Source of the DNA: Dillenia suffruticosa | Lineage: Eukaryota; Streptophyta; Magnoliopsida; Dilleniales; Dilleniaceae | Assembly (NCBI GenBank): GCA_033439265.1 | Contig: JAVTVX010000024.1 | Location: 5,583,001 to 5,647,000 of the forward strand | DNA: 64,000 nt | Direction of reading: 5' to 3' | In this document: positions 37,401 to 50,233 of the stretch, in pieces | Numbering within the stretch: the stretch's first letter is position 1 | Layout: every line of letters starts with the position of its first letter | The notes under the pieces: model-generated | Told to the model about the DNA's origin: nothing | Seen by the model: the letters and a program-made list of their open reading frames with translations, nothing else | Database searches by the model: none | Translations under genes and position numbers: made by a program

Positions 37401-40400
37401 ATTTAAATATTTTTGCTGAAGGAGGGAAGGGGAAGGTAGGTGACATCATACATGCAAACGCTGGGTCAGTCTGAATTATGTTCTGTTATATGCGTAGCTT
37501 TTTGCTGCTAATCAGAATATATGAAGAAAAGAGAGAAATGTATATATGTTACCCAGTAGCCATGATATTTCAGCTTATTTGTTAATTACCCTTCCATTGA
37601 CTACTCTAATTTATATATGTTGATATGTCTGATTCTAATATGAATGTGATTTCAAAAATAGTGAAGTTGATGTGGTTGTCATTGCTTTCAGAGTGCTTGA
37701 TATTATGCGGAGAGATGCCCAGAAAGATCCTGCAGTTGAGCCAAATGCATTGCGTGCTAAGATTTTGATAAATCAGGTTTTTGCCTCCCTTATGTCAATT
37801 GAATGATGATGGTGCTTGTGTATGTAGATAGTAAACTTAAACAGTGGTATATTTCTAATTCTCTGTAGTCAGCAACTGATTAATTTAGTGATGCTGATAT
37901 CTTGAGTTTCGCATATATATTTTTCAGGTGGACAGAAAATTGGTCAAGCAAACTGTTATGACATCAGTGTATGGTGTCACTTATATTGGTGCTCGTGACC
38001 AAATCAAGCGAAGATTAAAGGAGCGTTGTGCAATTGATGATGATACAGAGCTCTTTAGTGCATCTTGTTATGCAGCAAGAGTAAGTGCAGAAAACTGTGG
38101 TTATTTACAGTTCTGAGTCAATTTCTGGAGTTACTGGAATGTATTAATAATCGGGAAACTTGGATTATTAATAAACAATGGATCTCATGGCTCTCTCCAT
38201 TTACATTGTTGCTCGGACTGTGAACTGACTGAACATGGATGAACAGACAACCTTGACTGCATTGGGAGAGATGTTTGAAGCTGCAAGGAGTATCATGGGC
38301 TGGCTTGGTGATTGTGCTAAGGTTTGCTCCTGCTGATCTCTCTTATGATGTTTTTGGTTTAGTGTTGAACTTAAATGAAAACATCTAAGGTGACTAAACA
38401 TGTATAACATAACTTAAAATGGACGTTGCAACTGAATGTAATGCAAAGCAGTATGATGCAGATTACGTTGGATGCATATATTTAATTTTTCAGAATTTAT
38501 AAACACAACTGTTTATGATTCATTCTGATTTCCTGGTTGGGAAAGAAGAGAAAATTCATTACATATTGCCGACATGGAACAGGAAACATGTATATTTACA
38601 ATGCAGTCCATGAAATCACTCTCCAACAAAAGAACCATGTGAAATGTGGTCTATGTTACAAATTGAAGTGGAATTTGATGTCATCTGTTTGTCCTCCTCA
38701 TTGACAAGTCCCACATATTGAAACTATTGAACACCGAGAAGTGGGGGAGAAGATCTTCTTTATAGATTCTTCAGGTTTTGTCCACAAATTTAGGTTATGG
38801 TCTTGGTGCTTGGTATGCACAACAACCACCTAAACTTGGAGATGAGAGCCTTTATGTTGCCAATAGTTCCAAATAGTGTTGTCAAAAGTGCTCTGGTGCT
38901 CAGGGCTACCCTAAGCCTAATTTTTCTTATTTGTTTTCTATTTTGTGTCTAAGTATGTCACTTTTTCATTCTTGTTTTTTTCTCTTTTCATTTTTTTTTT
39001 CTTTTTATGTTTTTCTTGCATTCATCGGTTCGTGTTCTCAAGTTTCCTCTTGAGATTAAAGTAGATTGAGATAAATAATGTGTAGTTTTTTTAAATGATA
39101 TCTAAATTTGTGTTAACATTAGTACTTACATTTTAATAGGGACATGTAAAATATTTGGTGTGTAGTAATGTGTATGCAACGATATATAACTTTTTCTTTA
39201 TGAATTTATAGTGAATGGCCTTTTTTTTTCTTGAGTGATTTAAGCCTTGGCTACATTTTTTTTATAAAAAAATATTTTCTTAACTAAGCATCTCACTTCA
39301 CTCAGCCAAGCACCTCATGCACCCAGTGCATCAGGCGATAGTGGTTTATAACTACCTTAATGGTACCTAGTGCCTTTAACAACACTCGTTCCAAAGATGA
39401 AATGCAAATAATTAATCAGATTCTCATGGGTATCTAGGTTATTCACTTCAAGTGTGATTATTATCCAAATAAATGATGCATTCTTTTATAATTTTTCTGT
39501 CGGTAAAGTCGACTGAAATCAGAGCCTCGTTTGTTGTTTCAATATCTGTGCTTTTCTGAGCATTGTTTTAATTTCTTGTTTATTTTGGAGCATACTCCCA
39601 CTTTTTATAGACAATGAGGTTAACCTTCAATTAAATGTTTCCAGATAATTGCATCAGAAAACCAGCCAGTTCGTTGGACAACTCCTCTTGGACTTCCTGT
39701 TGTGCAACCTTACCACAAACTAGGAAAGCATCAGGTAAGTTCTTGAATAATTGATGTTACATCAAACATGCTAATGCCTTTACTCTGAAATCTCATTTGG
39801 AGTAAATATGATCACAGCAAATATCTTGTTAATTGTCCTCTCTTTTGAGTGATGCAGATAAAGACTTCACTTCAAGTGTTGACACTGCAACGAGAAACTG
39901 ACAAGGTTTTTCCTCCACTCCCCTTCTTATATTTCAATCTTAATGCTTAAGAATATAAAAATTTTAGGCAAGATTGACATCATGAAGTTATATATTTAAT
40001 CGTCTCATCTCTTTATTCTTTCAACCTCAATGTTTTTAATGCCGGTTGTTCTAGGTCATGGTCAAGCGGCAGCGGACAGCATTTCCTCCAAATTTTGTGC
40101 ATTCTCTTGATGGTTCCCACATGATGATGACTGCTGTTGCCTGCAAGAGGGCAGGCTTAAATTTTGCAGGTGTAATTCTGTTTCTTTTGGCCATTTACCA
40201 CATTTATCTTATAGATCCAAATTTCTGATTCTATGGCTATGCTTTCAGGAGTTCATGATTCCTACTGGACTCATGCCTGTGATGTTGACGAAATGAATAA
40301 GATACTAAGGGAGAAGTTCGTTGAACTCTATGATGCACCAATACTGGAGAATGTACGTACATTTCTGGCAGACATCATAATTACACTAAACGCAAGCACC

Positions 40401-40935
40401 CCCCCCCTGGCGGGGGCATTGTACTCTTTTAATGATCGTGTGAGGTGTTCTTTTTCCAATACTGGGACTTTTCTGACTGAAGTTTGGAGCATTATTTGGG
40501 ATACCCTAATATGGTTTGACATGTCTGCAGTTTTACTTGTTGACAGTAATTATGTGATATTTGGCATAATCCTGACCCTTCAATATAAGTTTCTTCTTGC
40601 ACTTGATGTCATTTTTCCTATTTTTACATTCTAAGAAACAAAGGGAAGCCGACTACAATTGGGTTTCGCTACTGATGTTCCTATAATGATAGAGATATTT
40701 GTTTTCTTTATGCTGTACTTATGAATATTACCTTGGGGAGGCTTGCTATCGAAGTTTTCTAGACTCACTTTTACCACCTTCATATGAAACAAAACATGAC
40801 TTCTTGTGTGATGTTATTCTGCAGTTACTGGAGAGCTTTGAAAAGTCTTTTCCTTCATTACATTTCCCTCCTTTACCAGAGCGGGGAGACTTCGATCTGA
40901 GAGAGGTATTGGAATCCCCTTATTTCTTCAACTAG
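31430..40935 (+). CDS. RPOT1: Mitochondrial phage-type (T7-like) RNA polymerase, RPOTm
   Basis: Single-subunit RNA polymerase that transcribes mitochondrial genes. Nineteen exons: 31430-32212, 32911-33114, 33287-33420, 33540-33606, 33785-33843, 34071-34188, 34387-34500, 34720-34851, 34942-35358, 35735-35785, 36474-36544, 37692-37776, 37928-38080, 38247-38321, 39645-39734, 39858-39905, 40055-40169, 40249-40352 and 40825-40935. They give 976 aa, the length I recall for Arabidopsis RPOTm. The start [13 protein letters not shown] is a mitochondrial presequence like RPOTm (MWRNIL...), which favours it over the dual-targeted RPOTmp. The T7-type catalytic residues are Asp677 ([10 protein letters not shown]), Lys752 and Tyr760 ([14 protein letters not shown]) and Asp909 (HDSYWTH). 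DFRGRAYP and the C-terminal SPYFFN are also conserved. Intron 14 contains a hAT-like element. The gene looks intact. Confidence 0.97.
38875..39387 (+). mobile_element. Non-autonomous hAT-like DNA transposon in RPOTm intron 14
   Basis: A 513-bp insert is flanked by perfect 8-bp direct repeats GTTCCAAA (38867-38874 and 39388-39395), the target-site size of hAT elements. The ends are imperfect inverted repeats: TAGTGTTGTCAAAAGTGC at the left, and GAGTGTTGTTAAAGGCAC when the right end is reverse-complemented (13 of 18 match). The inside is T-rich without coding capacity. It lies between exons 14 and 15 and does not touch splice sites. The diverged ends suggest an old insertion. Confidence 0.75.
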
Positions 40936-42457
40936 ACCAAGCAAGATGCTTTGGTTTATACTTGCGGTCGCCCAATGGCATCATTGTCCTCATAACTATA
41001 CAGCCAGCATTCTTTCAATTCTTTTATTGATGGGCATGCATGCAAAGTGGAAGACAAGAAACCCTATCTGCCCCAAAAGGAGCAATTTGAAGCTTCCTGT
41101 TAAGACCATTGCAGTCGACCACTATTTGTACACACACCGTAATAGACATCTGCGGGATGGGTGGTCATAAATTCAGAGAAGCCCACATTCCTTGCTCGAG
41201 GTATGCTGTATAATCTTGGTCCAAAAGCCACCTGCAGTTGAGGCGGCACAGTTCTGCAGGCAGTCGCAATATAAGAACAGCTGCAAGAGTTACAAAAAGC
41301 AAGATGCAGTGATTTAAGCTGCCCTCTACACTAAATGCAAGTGGCTTGAGACCTTTCATCATACTAAAATTTGCGAAGTGCATTTTCCGGAAATTAGGCA
41401 GATATGGTAAGATCATTTGCATGTATCTTCACTTCAGGGTGCTAATTTGCACCGGTGTATAATTTAGGGTAGTCTATGGATTGTGTTGAGATTGGGGACT
41501 GCTAATTTTTTCCCCTCATTCTAATTTATATAAGAAATTTTGTGTAGGGTGCTGGTATGCACCGGTGTATGATTTGCGGCAGTCCACGGATTTAGTGTTG
41601 AGATTGGGGACTGCTAGTTATTTTTTTCTTTTTCTAATTTATATACGAACTTTGTAATTGATGGTAGCTGAGTCTTTTATAGGCTTCTTAAGGCTCTTGT
41701 TCATTCTCCATTATTTCCTGAACTTGCCTTTATCTTGGGGTGGCGCTTGTACTGATTTTTCTCTGCATGATGGGATGCTGAACTTGGATTACCAAAATGG
41801 ATTATGGACCGGGTTACTTGTCCAATCCATTCAGCCCTGTCTGTCATTTACGCAGCTAGATCTCAGCTAGCAGTGGGCCCAATTGTTTTGGCCCACTTAA
41901 GACCACGTTTGAGTTATTGGGCATATGATTCACCTACCTTGAAAGGGTAGGCCCACTTGGTCCCGCTCAAGGCCGGGCTTAATACTTGAGGGGCTTGAGT
42001 TGTTTTTTCAAAAAAAAAAAAAGGACCTAACTCCCTGATCAAGTTTGGACCTACAACTTTTTCTTTGAGCCCAACAATGCCCATCTTGAATCTGGTCAGC
42101 CCGCCCATGCTCATATTTAATTGCAAAGTTACAGAGATCTGTCAGTCATATGTAGGACAATGTAACTTATTGTCCCAAATCCAAGCAAGCCAGCCCCAGT
42201 TCCTGCATCAGATGACTTAAAAAACACATACTGAGATGGAGATTAAATGTTTATAACTACACAATTCATTTTCTTATAACAATACATCAACCAAGAGCTA
42301 CACAAAAAAGTGAGCTTTACAATATCGGTCCTTTTGGGTGCAACATGAGAAAAACCTCCTTTCGGCAACTTCGCAACATCAGTATAAACTGCTAAGAAAC
42401 CAAGCCTTCATTTTCTGTATTCTGCTATCAATTGATTCCTGTTCCTAGTTTCCCGGA
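40936..42457. other. 3' flank of RPOTm and spacer
   Basis: Contains the probable RPOTm 3' UTR and a 110-bp tandem duplication, listed separately. The stretch 41870-42110 is rich in GGCCCA/TGGGCC words. No gene is recognised. Confidence 0.5.
41436..41657 (+). repeat. 110-bp tandem duplication downstream of RPOTm
   Basis: Two diverged copies (41436-41545, 41546-41657) share AGGGTGCT, GCACCGGTGTAT and GTTGAGATTGGGGACTGCTA. Each ends in TCTAATTTATATA. They may lie in the RPOTm 3' UTR. Confidence 0.85.
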
Positions 42458-42866
42458 TCAGGTCATGCTTTTGGAGAAGGGTTTCTCTTGAATAAGGAAT
42501 AAGTATCGCCTGGATACTGCAACCAAATTGGAGAACACAGCAATGCCAATCATGAAAGCGGATAAGTACCCGTCCTTAATTGCTACTATGCCATGAGAAT
42601 CCCTAAAATAACAGGAAATCAAATCAGCAGATGAAGAAAGAGGAATTTTTATCTTCATTGCAGGAAGGAATTATGTAGTGATTTTTAAAGGTTTCAAGCT
42701 ATACCATTTTGGAAACATACATTTGCTGAACTCCCAAGAATCCAAATATAGGCAATCTAGAGCAAGATCAACAAAACCTTTTATAATGGCAAATGCGGAC
42801 TTACCTAAGAGCAACGGGAGCGGGAAATATGAATCCAAAGCAAACTGTAGTGGTATCTCCAGTGAA
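42458..42866 (-). CDS. Possible small two-segment membrane protein (5' end unresolved)
   Basis: Not recognised. On the minus strand, two exon-like pieces join well: 42805-42866 (TTTTCAG acceptor, AG/GTAAGT donor) and 42458-42602 (TTTTAG acceptor, then stop). Together they encode FTGDTTTVCFGFIFPAPVAL followed by RDSHGIVAIKDGYLSAFMIGIAVFSN and a tail ending KPFSKSMT. Two hydrophobic stretches (around VCFGFIFPAPVAL and YLSAFMIGIAVFSNLVAV) suggest a small membrane protein. The unspliced frame meets a stop upstream without an ATG, so a first exon is missing; it may lie near 42900-43100. This could also be a gene remnant. Confidence 0.35.
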
Positions 42867-43116
42867 CTGAAAAGTTAGCAATTCACTCGAGATTTCTGGG
42901 ATGGTGGGTCTAGGGAGGAATCAGTAGTAAGTGGTTGGATTTCTGGGATGGTCATGGTAGTGAATTGGAGAGTGAGGAATGGGTAAGCGTTGGTGGTCTT
43001 TAATTTGATGGACGTGGAGAAGCGAGAGAGTCGGAGAATATGGCGTTGGCGGTAGGCAGATATTCGGTGGACACCCACAGTTTTTTCTCTATCTCTACTC
43101 TGGTGGTAGAGAGAGG

Positions 43117-43118
<2 letters not shown>

Positions 43119-43147
<29 letters not shown>
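43119..43147. repeat. (GA)n microsatellite
   Basis: A GA run lies in the presumed leader of the minus-strand small gene. It is followed at about 43150-43245 by a 60-bp-scale duplication of a unit containing ATTTCTCCC and AATTATTAAAATA. Confidence 0.85.
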
Positions 43148-43150
<3 letters not shown>

Positions 43151-43528
43151 TTCCCCGATATTTCTCCCAAATTATTAAAATAAATAAATAAATAAATATC
43201 TCTCTCTCATCTTTTGCCCTATATTTCTCCCCAATTATTAAAATAGATAAATGAAAGACCTCAATCCGCCGAGCTTTTTTACCTAAGTATGGTATTTTTT
43301 AATCAAAATTATTTAAATATTTTTTTAAAACTTTATAGATTATAATTTTTTATTTTTATTTATATTTTTTTGTTAACGATAATTTTCATAATTTTTTTTA
43401 TTTATGTGATTTTAATATTTATAAATTGTTTTGATATTTGCGATTTTGGATTGAAACTATTTTGTGGTGTGGAATGGGGTTATTTGAACGATTTCGCCCT
43501 CGCCCGCTCCCTCTTTCTCAGATTTAGA

Positions 43529-43531
<3 letters not shown>

Positions 43532-43559
<28 letters not shown>
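43532..43559. repeat. (CT)n microsatellite in presumed PUB42 leader
   Basis: A CT run 100 bp before ATGTTTTCAG at 43659, followed by another CT patch near 43705. CT-rich leaders are common in plant genes and support a transcription start near here. Confidence 0.8.
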
Positions 43560-43562
<3 letters not shown>

Positions 43563-43658
43563 CGAAGTAAGAACCCTAACGGGATCAAACCCGCTCTTGA
43601 ATAAACCAAGAACCTGAACCGGAGAAACCCTAAGATTCACCGTCCAACCCACAAGTCA

Positions 43659-46600
43659 ATGTTTTCAGGTGAGATCTCTTTGATTCTCTTCTTCTTCTGC
43701 CCCTCTCTCTCTCTCTCTCCCTCCTACCGATTTCACCGTCGTGGACAATCACTTTGGCGAAACTTTCCAGTAAATCGCGTCGTGGACAATCCTTTTCTAT
43801 GGAGATGATTTAATTCTCATAGGATAATTTTTAATTTACCTAGAAGAACAATGCTTATTTCTAAAAGAATTATTTTCAGAATTATAAAGCCGAAAATCAT
43901 TTCCTTGTCTGTTATCTATTATAAATCTTATTAGCCCTAAGTTATCTATCAATAACATATAAAAGAAACACCTTTAAAGAAAATGTATTTTAACAGAAGA
44001 ATTTCAAAAATATTTACCAAAACTAAGACCAAAAAGAGGGATGCTAAGCCCACATTTGGAAAATAGGGCTTCCTACCCATTCACTATAGGCCCCAATTAT
44101 GAGCCATGTTTGGGCCTCATTTCAATTTAATCCACTCAATGTGATGACCAAGCCCAGATCAAGAGGACCTTATCCATCAATGAACATCATCTTGTACCAA
44201 AAAAAAAAAAAAAAATCAATAAACACCATGGTTGATATACCGATAGACATTTGATCTAATAAAAAAAAAGTTACGTTTGAAAATAGAGAAAACTATATTA
44301 AGAAAACTTCCACCTAAAGAGGATCCGACAACAGATTGATACTGATTAGTCAGAGAATGATTTCGAATAACGATTAGTCATAAATAAAAAAAGATAACAC
44401 CGTGTGGTTGATGTAAATTGAAATTAACATCAAAATTATATATACCACTGAAAACGATTTGATGTAATTGTCCAACCACTATGGTTCCAATAAATTGTGA
44501 TTAGGTAGTCATAATAAATAAATAGACCAATATGGCAAAGTCTTCTTTCAGGCCCACCAATACCTCAACAAAATGAAGACACCAGATGAACCTGTTTACC
44601 AGGTCAAATTCAAGAACCAGAATTGCAGCCAATAACAATGACTAGTATCTCACTATTTGCGAGGTTTCATGGGAATGGAGTAAACATCGGTTAAGCAATA
44701 GAGGAGTCACCCATGGATCCAAACACATTTTTTTGGTTAGTTTGGGGAGGGGAGGGGGGAAGAAGAAGAAGTAGGAATTCAATTGAGGAAAGTGTTGCAT
44801 CATTCACAAACTTTGTGAGTTTCCCCACACGTGAGCCAAATACAAGGGCATAAACCTCTAACACTACCTCAGCGCACAAGCAGGACGACTTACATTATAT
44901 CTTGAATGAAAGCACATTGTTGAAGTAGGAGAAAACATTAAACAGTACCAGTTTGAACTCTTCCAACACCCATTTCCACAGGATCTGGCTGAGTCTACAT
45001 GCTAGAAAATACCTTCCTGAATTTGTCAACCTGAAAGCGAGAGAGGGAGTGCATATTGTCAGACCATTAAGATATTTTAGGGAAAAAAAAATCAAATCAC
45101 TTTCATGGAGGCTATAAAATACATAATAGCAAAATAATAACAACAGGACTATAGACGATGAAAAGTCTTGACAGTGAGATGCCTGTCCAGTTATTGAAGG
45201 TTAGGTCACAAAACTACAATAAGGAAACTATAGAGGCAGCACTGCGGGTAGATTTTTCAGGTTCACAGTGCAAGGAGGATAACTTTAAGCAGAAGCTCCA
45301 AGTGAATATGGTATGATTTTATCCTTATTTTGTCAAATATCCATTTATTTCTCCCACTTCCAAGCGCATACCATGCACTGCTATTCCTTGTCTTTAGAAA
45401 CCGAGAATCAAAATTAATTCTCACAGAATCTTCAGTAACTTGAATCCTAGTAATGCTACAACTATGTGTCTGCTAGTTCTGCTCAGAAAAGCTCTTTTAA
45501 AAGCATTCATGTTAGAAATGCAGGCGTCTCAGAAAAACTTACTTGTTAGTGAAGAACAACATTATCTGGGCAAGAATTAGAGTTTCAGAGGATTCAACAA
45601 CAAGGCATATTAAATTACCATAGTTTTGGCACATACCAAACTCAAGTCACACTACATTTTTCAGTAAGGGTAGCTCAATTCATCTGGCAAGAGATCTGAT
45701 CAACAATGCTTTTTCCAAAAGGAGCCTAACAGTAAATTTCTTTCCCTTTTTTAAGGATAATGTTGTTACATTTGAAAGAATCTCACCTTATTCTGCTACT
45801 AAAATTCCAATAAGGAGTCTTCTTCTGGTTTTCACTCCCTGCTCTATCTTGCTAAACATGCAACCTGCAATCACCACATACCTCATGAAAGATTTTTTTT
45901 TTTTTTTTGTTAAGAGCATTAATAAATAGAAATAGGAACTATGACAAAATTTTGTGACTTGTTTTATACCATATGTTCAATGGTTATTGTCAATAAAATA
46001 TTCTGTTGTCATTTTACAGTCATATTTCACCAAGTTAGATTGTTTGGGTACTGCTGTAATCTTAAGTTCCAGGTGTACGCTACAGAATGGGGAAAAGAAA
46101 GAGAGAGAGAAGATCAGTAGGATGTCTAGAACATGCTCTCAGACATTCAGTCCTTGGAGATCCATGGCATTATAATACCTGCAACAACCTAATTTAATCG
46201 CAAGACTGACCTATTTACTAATTTGGTAGGATAGATCAAAGCAGATACTCCTTCAATCAAGAGTTGTGCTGAAGCCTTGCTGGTAAAAATTTTGGAGGCC
46301 ACAGAAACCACGGTGCTCATAGAATTTGAACAAGAGATTTTGGTAGAAATTGGATGCTACCTATACCGGACCTATTGTGCCATAAAAGAGTTGCTAGAAC
46401 CTGAGAGTACAACAGGATTTGCCATGGAAGTTCTACAATCTCTCTCCAATAGCTTTGATTTGGCAAAAGACCTAATTGGACAATGCCAAAAGAGTGCAGA
46501 TCCACTTTGTGAACCTGAAAGCAGAAGCATCATAGAACAGCTTGAAGAAGTGATCAGAAACATAGGGAGGGAATTGAACTCGATGGCTTCATCCTCATTT

Positions 46601-49600
46601 GGGGACCAAGAATATGCAAAAATTGCTGTCAAGTCACTTTCAAGTGAAATGCAAAATGCTCACTTCAGGTCCAGTCAAATAGCTGTGAAGTCATTAAAAG
46701 AGCCAGAGCAATGTAAATCCCTTTCAAAGAGCCAAATGAAGCGAGAAGCAGAACAAATAGAAACAGATCTCTACTCTGTCAGTGCTGAAATTTCTGAAAG
46801 TTATCTTCAAATGTTAGATAGACCACATGTAATTGAATCCTTAAAAAACACGAGAGAAAGCAAACAGACAAACTGTGAAATTTCAAGCACCACATCCTCA
46901 ACATCTTTGCAGGTGCCTCAACACATTGAGCCTTTATATGAGACTTTCTTCTGCCCATTGATGAAAAGGATCATGGATGAACCAGTCACAATAGAGAGTG
47001 GTATAACATTTGAAAAGAAGGCAATTGCAGAGTGGTTTGAAATGTTCAAATATTCAGAACAAATATTTTGCCCAGTCACGGGAGAGAAGTTACTGTCTAG
47101 AGGTTTTAGCACCAATATTGCTTTAAAGACCACAATAGATGAGTGGAAGAATCGAAATGAAGCAGCAAGAATCAAAGTTGTCCAAGCGGCATTGTCTTCA
47201 GCCTGTTCAGATAGCATGGTCCTTGAAGCACTGCAAAATTTACAAAATATCTGCCTAGGGAGACGATACAATAAGATGCTACTGTGTAATGCTGGAATAA
47301 TTCCATTGCTTGTGAAGTTTTTGGAGTACAAGAACTGGAAAGTGAGATGTACTACACTGGAAACTCTGCGTCGATTGGCAGAGGAGGATGATGAGAGCAA
47401 GGTTTGATTCTTGTTTTCCCCTGCCTTTAGTATAAGAGGAAGTGATAAAACAACATGAATAGTTAAACTTAAAATTCTGATGGATTAGACTAAAAAAGAA
47501 AACACTTGCCCATTCACAATTCAAGAAAGGAGTTTCAACTTACTCTGGACATTCATAGTTTAGCTCCTTCCATATTCACAAAAGCAAATATTTCCACCAT
47601 AGCCAATTGTTAATCATTTTAATATCCTCAAGAAGATGGTTATCTTGATTAACATCAATGGCACTCATTTATCCGTCAGTTCTGAATCTTATTCAGAAGT
47701 TCCGTCTTCTCTGTCGATGAGTTCTTGTTTCACGCATGCACTTCAACAGAGATTAAACATAAAACTCACACACAAACATGTCTGAGACTATCCATATAAT
47801 ATGCATACTTTTTCTTATTTGATTATTTTTCAATGAATTCAAAACTTATTGTGCATTCAGGAAATGATAGCCAAAACGACAGCCATTTCATCAACAATAA
47901 GGATGTTGTCCAGTAATCACCGGCCAATAAAGCATGCCTCATTGTTGCTTCTGCTTGAGCTTTCAAAATCACAAGCTTTATGTGAGGCAATTGGTTCAGC
48001 ACCTGGGGGAATTCTGCTGCTGATTACAATAAAATACAACTGGTCAGTTGATGGTTTTGCTGCACAAAAAGCAGAGGAGGTCCTGACGAACTTGGAGAAA
48101 TCTCCAAATAATGTCAAGCTTATGGCAGAAAACGGACTCTTGGAACCCCTTCTAAATCACCTTATAAAAGGTATTTGAAATTTAGATGTTGTTTTTGGGA
48201 AACATAAAAGGTATTTGGACCATCTTTTCCCAACAATTAGACCACAAATGGTAAGTAGAATTTCAATGCTCATTAAGAAACACTCCTAATGTGAAAATAA
48301 TAAAAAAGAACAGTTCCGTTTAATTAAGACACAAGGATGCTGAAATCTATGTTTCCCAAAAACAACATCTGAATTCAATAAATGGACAGGTTCTGAAGAA
48401 ATGAAAATGGAGATGGGAAGCGTCCTTGGCGAAATTGTTCTCGGACATGAGAGCAAAATCCAAGTGGCTGAAAGGGCTTCTCCTGTTCTAATTGAAATGG
48501 TGCACAATGGAAACACTCTAACAAGAAAAGCAGCATTCAAAGCATTGGTGCAGCTATCCTCTTACCACCACACAGCCAAGACACTTGTAGAAGCTGGAAT
48601 TATGAAGATCATGATTGAGGAAATGTTCACAAGGAAAATTTACAATGAACCAATGAATTCAAAAAATGAGTCCGCCGCAATACTGGCAAACATACTTGAG
48701 TGTGGACTTGATCCGGAGACCCTTCAAGTAAACAGTCGAGGGAGGGCAATGGGTTCAGATTATGTCATCTACAACATCATCTACATGCTCAAGAACTCAA
48801 CGCCAGATGAACTTAATGTCAATCTAATCAGAATCATCCTATGCCTAACAAAGTCCCCAAAATCAACAGCAATGGTTGTGTCTGCGGTCAAAGAGACAGA
48901 AGCAAGCCATACACTAGCAGAATTCATCAACAATCCACACGAAAAACTTGGAGTGGCATCTCTAAAACTACTCATTAGTCTCTCACCCTGCATGGGCCAT
49001 ACAATAGCTGACAGACTTTGCAAAACTAGCGGCCTACCACAGAATCTAATCCAAAAACCCAGCCAAATCAGCAGAATTACAGAGAAGCAGGCACTTTCTG
49101 CAAACCTCCTAGCAAAACTCCCCCACCAGAATCTATCACTCAATCTAGCTCTTCTCAGCACGAACTTGGTGCCCTCAATCCTACAAGTAGTCAGTCATAT
49201 CCAAAGAATTGGAATGAGCACAAGCAGATATACAAGTTCTTACTTTGAAGGTTTAGTGGGCATTCTTGTTAGATTCACAACTACACTATATGAACCCCAG
49301 ATAGTGTTTCTGGCAAGAAACTACAACTTCACATCGGTGTTCACAGAATTGCTCATAAAAACATCAACTGATGAAGTTCAGAGGTTATCAGCTATTGGGC
49401 TGGAGAATCTATCATCACAATCAGTAAATCTGTCAAAACCACCGGAGATTATCAAAAGAAAAAAGTTCATGAAACTTTTCTACCTACCCAAATTTCTGAC
49501 TTCAGGGAAGAAGAAGAAAATCCAAGTATGTCCAGTTCATGGAGGATCTTGCTCTTCACAGTACACATTTTGCTTAGTTGATGCAAATGCAGTGGAGAGA

Positions 49601-49966
49601 TTGTTGGCTTGTTTGGAAAATGAAAATGCAGAAGTGGTTGAAGCTGCATTGTCTGCAATAAGCACTTTGTTAGATGATAAAGTGGATTTAAACAACAGTG
49701 TAAGCTTATTGAGTGGAGTGAATGCAATTCCTCTGATTTTGAATATATTGAGAGAGCACAGACAAGAGGGCTTGTGGAAAAAATCATTTTGGGTGATCGA
49801 GAGGTTCTTGATGAAAGGAGGAGATAGGTCGATAACAGATATATCACAAGATGGGTCCTTGCGTTCAACATTGGTGAGTGCTATACACAATGGGGATCAA
49901 AATACAAGATTGATGGCAGAGAAGATATTGAGACATTTGAATCGAGTGCCCAACCATACCTTGTAA
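43659..49966 (+). CDS. PUB42: U-box/ARM-repeat E3 ubiquitin ligase, PUB42-like
   Basis: Plant U-box ligase that passes ubiquitin from an E2 to targets. The secure coding exons are 46245-47401, 47861-48170 and 48390-49966. I propose a 10-nt first exon at 43659-43668 (ATGTTTTCAG, then GTGAGA), because it joins in phase to the acceptor GCAG at 46241-46244 and gives MFSDTPSIKSCAEALL; this start is inference. The total is 1017 aa. Residues about 4-220 form the N-terminal UND-like helical region. Residues about 230-310 are the U-box (IEPLYETFFCPLMKRIMDEP, FCPVTGEKLL). ARM repeats fill the rest to the C-terminus. The upstream intron would be 2.6 kb (43669-46244), with no other coding sequence in it. 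It is similar to Arabidopsis PUB42/SAUL1-type ligases from memory. Confidence 0.85.
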
Positions 49967-50133
49967 ATTCTCACTCATCATGTCTACTACGTAATTGAAA
50001 GAGTCTTGTAATCTGAACCTGTTTACCTGTTTGTCTTCCAAATATGAATTGGCTTGTCATTTACCCAGGAATGGGAATGCGGAGCTCAAAAAAGAAAGAA
50101 GAATCAGAGAACATCATAAGCTTTAAAATTTGT
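49967..50133. other. 3' flank of PUB42-like gene
   Basis: Likely 3' UTR. It ends in ATAAGCTTTAAAATTTGT (50116-50133), the left target duplication of the neighbouring SINE-like insert. Confidence 0.5.
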
Positions 50134-50233
50134 CCCTCGGGGGGGGGGGGGGGGGGGGGACAGCTCAAGCGGCAGAACCCCCACTTCCATTCTCCCTTGC
50201 ATCTGATCTTCTTGTACTAAAAAAATAATAATA
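50134..50233 (+). mobile_element. SINE-like retroposon with perfect 18-bp target duplication
   Basis: A 100-bp insert is flanked by identical ATAAGCTTTAAAATTTGT (50116-50133 and 50234-50251). It begins near a run of 21 G (50139-50159). It contains GCTCAAGCGGCAGAACCCCC, which resembles a tRNA A-box region, and ends in an A-rich tail with (AAT)n. The long exact duplication and tail are hallmarks of LINE-driven retroposition, and the perfect repeats indicate a young copy. The end of the body is similar to the insert at 57420-57519. Confidence 0.7.

Noticed and set aside
44170-44235. Retroposon with poly-A and flanking repeats ATCAATGAACATCAT / ATCAATAAACACCAT
   Set aside because: The flanking words differ at several bases and the region between is almost only poly-A; chance similarity is likely.
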